The notes under the pieces are model-generated. The model was not told the DNA's origin, made no database searches, and saw only the letters and a program-made list of their open reading frames with translations. DNA of 64,000 nt from Hyaloperonospora brassicae. Taxonomy: Eukaryota; Oomycota; Peronosporomycetes; Peronosporales; Peronosporaceae. The translations under genes and the position numbers were made by a program. Shown here piece after piece: positions 56,146 through 64,000 of this stretch (positions are counted from its first letter, which is position 1; the number at the start of each line of letters is the position of its first letter). The stretch lies in NCBI GenBank assembly GCA_947650285.1, contig CANTFL010001403.1:248001-312000 (forward strand), written 5' to 3'.

Positions 56146-56577
56146 CTATGGAATGCCGGATTTGATCGTATAGGTGACCCCCATCGTCGCGAGAGCAAAG
56201 AGAGCGAGGAAGTAAACCACGATCCCGCTTTTCTTCGCTACGTCTCGTTTTCGGTACTTCTTGGCCACTTTCTCCCCGCCTGAAGCGGCCCGCGCTGCTT
56301 GTTGGCCAGCGGACTTGACCCCGTTTTCCACCCCCGAGCTGCTCTTGGGTACAGACCGCCCGAACGACACGACTTTCTCAATAACGGCCTTTGCCGTCTC
56401 GAGTCCTCTCTGCTCCTGGACGTTCGGGTCCGCCTCGTTGCGAACACGGGCCATCGTCTCCTCCGTGCGCTTGTTCTTCGTGTGGCCTCCAACAGCGATC
56501 GAATCCCCACTGGCAAAACGGACGCAGCTGAAGACGACTGTGGCCATGAACACGGCACTGCCGATTCGGAATCGCAT
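56146..56577 (-). CDS. Small secreted/membrane protein with RxLx motif
   Basis: 143 aa, single exon. A signal peptide (MRFRIGSAVFMATVVFSCVRFASG, cleavage about residue 24) precedes a hydrophilic, helix-prone body. RGLE at 57-60 sits at the distance from the signal peptide expected for RxLR and resembles it with the last Arg changed. A basic KKYRKRDVAKK segment leads into a C-terminal membrane helix (GIVVYFLALFALATMGVTYTI, about 118-138) with five residues after it. Oomycete effectors with a C-terminal membrane anchor that reach host ER are known; that role here is inference. It could equally be a resident ER or secretory-pathway protein with a cleaved signal. It has no introns and lies at the edge of a gene-poor region. 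Confidence 0.6.
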   Translation of the reverse strand: MRFRIGSAVFMATVVFSCVRFASGDSIAVGGHTKNKRTEETMARVRNEADPNVQEQRGLETAKAVIEKVVSFGRSVPKSSSGVENGVKSAGQQAARAASGGEKVAKKYRKRDVAKKSGIVVYFLALFALATMGVTYTIKSGIP

Positions 56578-59500
56578 TGGTATTTATTGCCCCAAGGGGA
56601 CAGCAAAGTTCGTGAATGGGCCAATGGCGACTGCCACTCACTCTGTCGCTGCACAAGAAATCGGACGATAGCCGTCACGCGAGTGCACAATATTCTTCTG
56701 GTATCAGGTCTGCCAGCCAAACATTCTTGAACTGGTCCGTTCGCACGAACACAGCCCGAGATTTTTCTTGTCTTTGGGTGGAGTCAGACTGAAAAGCGAG
56801 TGGAACGACGATGGCATCGTACAGCACTGAGCAGAACTTGTCGTAGCCGATACTGCCTGGAGTGGTATGGCCCTCTATAAACCGATATATGTGTCGGCTC
56901 CGACCGTTGCAACAAGTGCCTCGAGGTGCTCATACCTGGTAAGCTCTGCTACTTCATAAATGTATGTGGTACCAAAAGTATCGATTATGACAGAGTTTGT
57001 CATCCTGAATCTGCCGATGACGTGACTCGACATGATTACACTCGTATTCGACAAAGTCGGCGAGAAGATAGATAGTCTATGTTTGCCTTGGGGCACAATC
57101 TTTGTCTCTTTGCTTGTGACGACTCTATGGTCCGACGTCGCGCGCTTGTGTGATGCACAAGTGCCCCACAAGTCCAGATACGTTGCAGGAGTAATCTGAC
57201 AAAGCACATCATCAAGTGTCGTCGTCCATTGTCATGATTCGAGTACATCTGTTGTTTGGAGAAGCGTTGCACACTTTTTGGTGTGGACGAGGTCTAGCAG
57301 CCACATGTATACAGTGTGAGGCGGCAGGAATACGCGTACGCAATCAGTTCGACCATTACTGTTTGACGGTTGGACTGCACAGGAGATGCGGCAACGATAG
57401 GCAGATTTCTCGAGTTCTGGAGTTTCATCATGACTATGCAAGAATACAATTTAGGCACCTGCGATTGCATGGTGTCACACAGAAAAGCTGGTAGATGATC
57501 TAGCAGTGTTGGTCACTGCAGTTGCATCGTCTGACAATGACTCGTTGCGATTGACAAATACACGCGAGCACAGATGTTCGTGTGCTCCTTCATTTTTGTA
57601 TCATCGAGCGCTCGTGATGCTTCGACCAGTCCTTTAGGCTGCCGTCGTATTCCCCGTGTTTGCGCATTGTAATGAAGGATCAGGTCGGAAACTAGTGTGA
57701 ACATTCGAGGAACGTTGTGCAGACAACAAGAGAAGACAGGTCATCCTGTCCTGTAGTGTCACGAAGAATGTCCATGTTCACACGTATGATAAAGGGTGAT
57801 AAGGAAGTGCAACATATTTACAGTGAAGACCCGTACTAATGGGATGTTCTAGCATTGACTTGTGCGCAGGCGTAGACTTGCGTCTCGTACACTGCCCCGC
57901 GCACAATCTAAGTGTTTCGACTTTGACGTCCATAAATGGGCAGTGACTTCTTTGAGCAAAGCTATAGAGTGACGCCCTCATGTCGCTGATCTGGAATGGC
58001 CCAGCTCTTTGCCCGGCAGCATGAAACCTTTCGTACACTACAGTAACGCACTGCCAAGTCTTATTCCAAGACTCGGTACGCTATTTCGCGTACGCTTTAC
58101 AATAACCTGCTTACACCAAGACACTTAAATCTGCTGATGATTCCGCCGTCCACGTTCGCTTGTATCTCCTGATGGCACGGACTCAATCAGGAAAAGCTTG
58201 ATCGTCGTGGTTGTAACAGGTTTGTCTTACTTCCGCTTGGAACGAGCGTGGTCAAGCGTCCGAAAGTGGGAAGTGTGATTCCGTGATCGCAATCTTCTGA
58301 GATTCCAGGACCAGTCCCGACATATCGCTCAACGAGCATGTATGCATCCAGGTGGCAAGCAACATGGTGCTATATGGTTGGTAGTTCGATGGACGAAGAT
58401 AGTGTGGCTGTTCAATATTCTCCATTTCGTGCTGCGTCGATGATGGGCCTAGCAACACTGTGAAGCGGGAGGAGAAGCAATAGTAGGAAACGATGATCCG
58501 AGAAAGGTGGGGGAATCGAAATTTGAACTCAGTGAAGAGCTGATCGAATTGTTATTCGTCATACTCGTCATCGACGAGTACGAGATAATGCACTCGAGTC
58601 ATAGACCGTTTGATGCAAGCTACTTCGAATGTAGCACGAGGACCACATCAATGTCAAGAATGTACACAAATTGCAGGGCAAGCATCAAATCGATGCTTGC
58701 CAAAGCACTGGCACATCTTACGACAACGGCACAAAGCTCACGCACATTAGCGAAAACTCAAGGCTGTCCGAGAATCGCATATGCATGATCGGGTCGTTGA
58801 TAGTGCCAAAAGGCGGCATGGGCCTATACTCGAACTTGTGACGACGAGCTACATTTACGACACGCGATAGTACCGATCTGTTAGTAACCAGACGAGTCTG
58901 TCGAGTCAAGTAACGTGTTGATTTGTCAGCATCCATACGAACAGTTCAGATGTCTGTCTCCGCGAATCGACTGCGGTGGCTCTACGTTTGCCAGTTCTGT
59001 GTCATGTGTCCAATCAACCAGCTTGTCCTTGGTATGTTCCCTATATTCCCCACGAGGAGGCTTCAGTCGACGCTTGCTCGTTGAAATAAAGTAGAGAAGT
59101 AACATGGGGTTGTATGCAGCATTTTAGAAAGTGTCCATCGAGTTGAAACAACGTGTCAATGAAAGTCAGCACACCATCCGTTGGCGACGTGCCCTCTGTT
59201 CTCTCGCACTTTCTCTTTGTAATCTTGCCGAGTTGCATCCGTGCAAAAGTGCAGAAAGGGCAAGACCCAGCTCGGCTGTAACGAGTTGGCAAAACTGTAC
59301 TGGCCAAATCGCGCCAGCATGCGACCAAGATCATGACGGATGCACTTCGCCGTGAAGAGGTTTCAGTGGCTTGCTCGCGTGCTCAACTGACGAATGAGTG
59401 AGAACTTTTGCTAAAGTTCAAGTTGATGCCCTGTTGTCACGCGACGGTACTTGATATATTGAGGTTGGCGCTCTCGTTTTCTGGCATTTTGCTCATGCAA

Positions 59501-60560
59501 GGGGCTCATGGGTATACGTCGTGAAGCTGACAATTGTTTGAGTGCACTCGCCGTGGTCGTGAAAAGTGATTGCTCAAGACGACTCCTAAAAATATATTCA
59601 CTTTCTCTCTCCTTCCAACTAATTTTACGTGGTCCAATTCGGCGCGGTAAACAATGGATTGACGCCTTCGCTGACAAACGCACCTGTGACCAAAAGTCTT
59701 TCGCGACAAACAATTGCTACACTGGCATGAGCGAATGACATACCAATGACATGAGTGCATCGGGGTCTTACGCTAATCATTTGCCATCCGTCACTGACGT
59801 CAAAGTTGTTCCACTATCGCAAATTCTGTTCCAAACAAGACGGTCTTCGTGATTTTGTCTCAGTACTAAGACAAGGGAACAAGGCTTCCGCTAGAGAAGC
59901 GCTCTCGACGCTTTCCAACGCACATATGCTGCTGGCATTATTGATTACGACACATCGTCGAGAAACGGTGTGCAGGCTAACATAGAACTCAGCAATGATG
60001 TTCCGACACATACAACGTCAAGCACATCAAGACTCAGATAAAACTCCCAACTTGTGCTCGACTACCGAACATGTCTGTTTTGGCATCGCACTACCAATTA
60101 TAGGCCTTGCAATAGTGGATGCGAGACTAGCAAGAAGGACGCAACAGAAGTGGCGTGTTCATGGCTGAAATGGGGTGAGCCGTTCCATGTGCACTTACTA
60201 CAAGAAGTCGATGTGGATATTATCGTAATAAATACTGCTCTCCAATATTTACCCTATTTAGTAAGTATTGATGTAATATTACATTCGAAGGTATTATTCT
60301 CTACCGCTCCATTAATGGTCGATTGAGGTCCTTGGATCAACCAATTAAACCGACAATCGATGCCAATCGTGCGGCAATGTGTGGTGAGCGAGTAGCCATA
60401 TTTGGTGCTTGTAAGTAATATATTTCAATCAAGAATTTTTCAGGTAACTAAGTATATTACATATAGTTCGATTGTTCCCTTCCTTTTCTCAATGTGTTCG
60501 TCTAAAAGACCAGGACTTCCTCTGCACCTACCGTGCACGTGAAGATTCGAGCCACCTGAC
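56578..60560. other. 4-kb gene-poor interval
   Basis: No supported gene. A 110-codon minus-strand frame (56875-57207) has protein-like composition but no recognised domain. A short perfect hairpin (10-bp arms GGCAAGCATC, 5-base loop) lies at 58677-58701. AT content rises toward the right end, near the LTR. Confidence 0.45.
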
Positions 60561-60906
60561 TGTTAGGAACTATCGTGTTTGACAGGTTTTAAGGTTCAAG
60601 TGCTATACCATTGAACGGTGTCACCTGATTGGCTGATTACCGTGCGACGTGACATGTGGGACCACGACGGGACGATCGACCAAATGGGACGTGTGGACAG
60701 ATGGGACTGTGAGGGACGGAAGCCATGTGACAGGATGTCACATGGGACAGGAAGAGACGTACACCACGTGTGACCTGACATGGTCAAGTTGCAGTTGCCG
60801 TTTCTGGTCATACATGTCGTAGTGTTGAAGGAGGTAGTTCTCAACACTCGATATATTTTACTTTTACTTCCTACTTCTACTGCGCAAGTGCGCCTACGTT
60901 CTAACA
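60561..60906. mobile_element. LTR of a retrotransposon (346 bp)
   Basis: It begins TGTTAGGAAC and ends GTTCTAACA, near-perfect inverted ends of the TG...CA type. The 5 bases before it (60556-60560) and after it (60907-60911) are both CTGAC, which fits a target-site duplication and hence a solo LTR. An AT-rich ATATATTTTA near 60851 could be its TATA region. However, a decayed Gypsy gag begins only 120 bp downstream, so it may instead be the 5' LTR of that element and the CTGAC match chance. Confidence 0.7.
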
Positions 60907-61025
60907 CTGACTATATTGTATTGGTCTAATAGTTTTTATCGTGTTAGTTCAAGCGGTAGGTAACCCATTTTACCTGATAGCACTTCGTGGCCCGACCAGA
61001 AGCGACCACGGACGTTCCATTCAAC

Positions 61026-62620
61026 ATGGACATTTTGATTGAGAATGAGAAAGGCTTTGATACCACACGTGAAGCCTACGCCCATTCAGGCAACATCTAA
61101 AGGGCGGCTGTCGAACGAATGAATTCGATTGCCGACAGACCTCATGTCAACGCCATGCTTTTCAATCTAAAAGGAGATGAGCAGCATAAAAAAATTTGCA
61201 AGCTCATACAACAAGATCTTGATGAGGCGCAGGAAAAACTGACCTTGCTTCACCAAAAATGTGGTCAAAGGACAGCGCTACTACAAGGTCATGGTGGTCA
61301 ACAATTTAAATGTTGAGATAGCAGCAATTCATGCTGCTGAGGGCAGCTAGACGCACTCATGTCATACCGACATAATAATGATCGACATCACTAACTACAA
61401 GGAAGTCGATGAATTATCCCTGTTGAGATGTATTGTCGAGTTAAAGAACGTCATAAGGTCTCGTGGCATCACTGACGAACCGATGAAAGTCACATTTGAC
61501 CAAACACAGTTGACAGGACGTGCCATTATTTGGGTCTTAGGGCTCAAGATGCACGGACCATGTGCACTTGGGTCGTCAGATATCTTCAACAAACGCCTCA
61601 GGCATCATACCACTTAGCCAAGAAAGACTAAAATCAAGGATCAATACAAGCTCATAAATCTCAGGCAGGGTTTGCGTGACGTGCACAATTACGCTGATCA
61701 CATCTCTATCCAGCGATCTTGATCACGGCCAACTCAGTTCACGAATGCTGATTGATTAAAATGTTCATATACGGGCCTGCGAATGGTCCGTCAAGACCCA
61801 TCTGTTATGGTTGGAACTGGATACGCTCGAGCAAGCCTTATTCGCAGCGGAACAGAAAAACTTAGTCTTTGACATAATCACGTCAGTTTAGGTTTATATT
61901 GCTCTATGGGACAAAATGAAGTGGTAGTTTCAAACCGATGGATTTCTCGTACGTGGAAAGCAGAACATCATGCTCTTATATTTACTAAAAAATCGCACAC
62001 GATTCAATGATGTCGAACGACAGGGCACTATATCTACGGATGTAGTACCCCGGCTCCGTTGTTACGTGCAATAGTACGTGACGATAGTCTGTCGATAAAG
62101 AAGGACCTGAGACGCATATTCGAAGCCGCCGTGAAATTTGCGAAGTGTGGTGGATTGTCAAACATTTGGAAGCAGAAGTGGCGAAGCGCCCAGTTGACCC
62201 AGCAACGTCAAAAGAGTTGATTGGTCCGTCAAGTGAAAAGCAGTGTAGTGGAAATCTGCTACACATTAGGAGATAAATGATACGACGATTTTTTATAGTA
62301 TCGTATTTTGATAACAAATTCTATGCCATCCTTGATCAAACATGGCTCAGCAAGTACGGGCCTTACATTAGCTGGTGATTTCGATCATGCACAGATACCT
62401 GCCTAATTTGTATCGTATGAACTTACGAATAACGTCTTGGATCTTTCACAAGCGGGCAAATGTATCGAAAGTGAGTGCGATGGCATCACTTGTGTTTCGG
62501 CCGTTACTACGACTACACAAGAAAAAGGATTAGCTGACCATTACACTGTGGAGCAAGCTGCCGGCGGCTGTTAAAGCACAAAAAGCGACGGAGTCCACCA
62601 CTCGAGTGAGTCGACTGGAC
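61026..62620 (+). pseudogene. Decayed Ty3/Gypsy gag-protease region
   Basis: Broken frames follow the order of an oomycete Gypsy gag and protease. ATG at 61026 gives FDTTREAYAHSGNI then a stop; 61119-61316 gives a coiled coil (DEQHKKICKLIQQDLDEAQEKL); 61378-61617 gives the gag core (VDELSLLRCIVELKNVIRSRGI, FDQTQLTGRAIIWVLGLKMHGP). Near 61.64-61.9 kb are LINLRQGLRDVHNYADHIS and LDTLEQALFAAEQ. A retropepsin-like remnant follows near 62.3 kb (NKFYAILDQTWLSKYGP, the dIlGmpWL-type segment) and a linker, ELTNNVLDLSQAGKCIES, near 62.42 kb. Stops and shifts lie between all pieces. Reverse transcriptase and integrase are not recognisable. Confidence 0.75.
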
Positions 62621-64000
62621 TAGGAAACATAATCAAGCAAAGTACAACATCCAAGGATGAGCACATCTGTTGCATAGAAGCGGCATCACGGAAAGTGATG
62701 GTGAACCGAAGAGTCGACGTTACGTTCCTGGTTGTAGTTGCTTTACGAAAGCACTGAGATGAAAAAACAAGATTCTAGGGCATGCCTCGACATCAAATGT
62801 CTAGATAAACGAAGTGTACTGTATAATTGCTTATACGCTCAATCTGGCAGCGCAGTAGAAATCTCGATCGATTACTCTGCTCATTCTTAATTGTAATATT
62901 GCCAGATCGGCGTAGTGGAAAGGATAAGAGGATATGCGCACACGTCGCTCAGGAAGATAATGTAGCCTATAATCAATCTGCAGAAGTTTTTGCTTCGGTT
63001 GATTGAACAGATACTCAGCAGCTTATTGATTGATGATAGTGTGGTGAAATGGAGATCGCAACTTTTTGGTGATCTTTCTATCCACAGTCGCCCAGACAAT
63101 CGACTATCGAAAGGGAAAAATTCGTTCCTGTGCTTGATTCCTTCCTCACCTTGTGTACCCGTAGATAAGGTTGTCTGCACTCTTCTCGGTTATCCCGTGT
63201 TGATTCCAAACTTGATCTTGTTTGGGACTGACGTGTTCGCATAGAAGTCTTCACGCGATCATCGATTACTTGTAGGTACTCGATCTGATCTACCTAGTTC
63301 TCAACAAGATGGTCTTTTGACGTTCTGACCTCTTGATCCGTCTCGCGATCTTGATCATGCTGCGTTCTTGCTGCGCCCTATCGCAGTTGTTGTGATGTTT
63401 TTGAGAGTCTTAAACGCACCTAGCCAAACAAACTAGGTACGACACTATTGTAGACGAGAGGCGTAACTATTTATGTCATCAAGGGGCCTAAGATCCAGTC
63501 CGGAAGAGATGTCGCGTGTCTTTTGAAGTAAATTGAACTCTGTATAATGTCAGCCAACCAAATTGAGAAGCCTACGACCTAGCGTATCCAAGCACAAGGC
63601 GCTCGCCACCCGTCAGTGAACGCGCTGATCTGTCTCTTGTACCTCGTAGGTTCCTTGATCTATACCCTACCCCTGGCCCAGGTCAGGATCTGATTCCCTC
63701 TCAGATCGGATCGTACTTACTCTTGGATCGGGTCCCCTCTCGAATCGGATCCCCTCCCAGATCGGATCCGATAGTCGTGGTCCACCTTTCGAACTTCGTA
63801 CCTAGTCCGGGTACCACAGTAGTCATTCTTCAGTCCATTTCTCACACCATTCTTGGATCCACTCCTCCTCAAAATCTTGACTGATGGATCGAGAAGATAC
63901 GGCGACCACATGAAACTTCGTACGACGATGGGCGGATCAGACGGGCGACATATGCAACTTGACATGGTCATTTTGTAGTGGTGCTTAACATACCTGTTGT
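62621..64000. other. Right edge, no gene seen
   Basis: Probably more decayed transposon sequence. A tRNA-like stretch (GGCGTAGTGGAAAGGATAAG, about 62911-62930) and clustered GATCGGATC motifs (about 63700-63770) occur. No open frame carries a recognised domain. Confidence 0.4.

Noticed and set aside
60571..60620. Antisense tRNA-like stretch within the LTR (GCTATACCATTGAAC)
   Set aside because: Resembles a tRNA D arm on the minus strand, but there is no matching T arm or acceptor stem; kept as part of the LTR.

Overview
The window comes from an oomycete nuclear genome, most likely Peronosporales (Phytophthora or a downy mildew). The grounds are: compact genes with few short GT-AG introns, several head-to-head pairs, two secreted RxLR-like effector candidates, an oomycete-type START/FYVE/GAF protein, a bacterial-type SLC1 carrier, and Ty3/Gypsy debris. 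No species call is possible from the sequence alone.

Layout. 0-8.4 kb: a small secreted protein; a NOL7/UTP16-like nucleolar gene head-to-head with a SAM methyltransferase; PEX11; a 23-bp-stem hairpin in a gene-poor gap. 8.4-12.8 kb: SLC1-family symporter, then about 2.5 kb with no convincing gene. 12.8-26 kb: START/FYVE/GAF protein, UFL1, RAD9 (UFL1 and RAD9 are divergent across a roughly 98-bp tandem repeat), a small acidic protein, eIF3f head-to-head with a mitochondrial protein, and a broken TAZ zinc-finger gene. 26.5-37 kb: a 1668-aa Dicer-like enzyme followed by PARN on the same strand, then a polyQ bZIP factor converging on PARN. 36.9-43.7 kb: gene-free and rich in microsatellites and tandem repeats. 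43.7-45.5 kb: five-exon TBC Rab-GAP. 45.5-50 kb: gene-poor. 50-56.6 kb: SERCA-type Ca2+-ATPase, a COMM-domain protein, and a second small secreted protein with a C-terminal membrane segment. 56.6-64 kb: gene-poor, AT-richer, with a well-bounded LTR and a decayed Gypsy gag/protease region.

Most genes are housekeeping: ribosome biogenesis, translation initiation, UFMylation, the 9-1-1 checkpoint, peroxisome division, Ca2+ pumping and Rab control. The distinctive points are the Dicer-PARN neighbourhood, the degenerate ATPase motifs of the Dicer beside two intact RNase III centres, the effector-like proteins on gene-poor flanks, and the duplicated UFL1/RAD9 promoter. I found no clearly new multi-gene system; the Dicer-PARN block is the closest candidate. 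All exon structures were worked out by hand from splice sites and reading phase.
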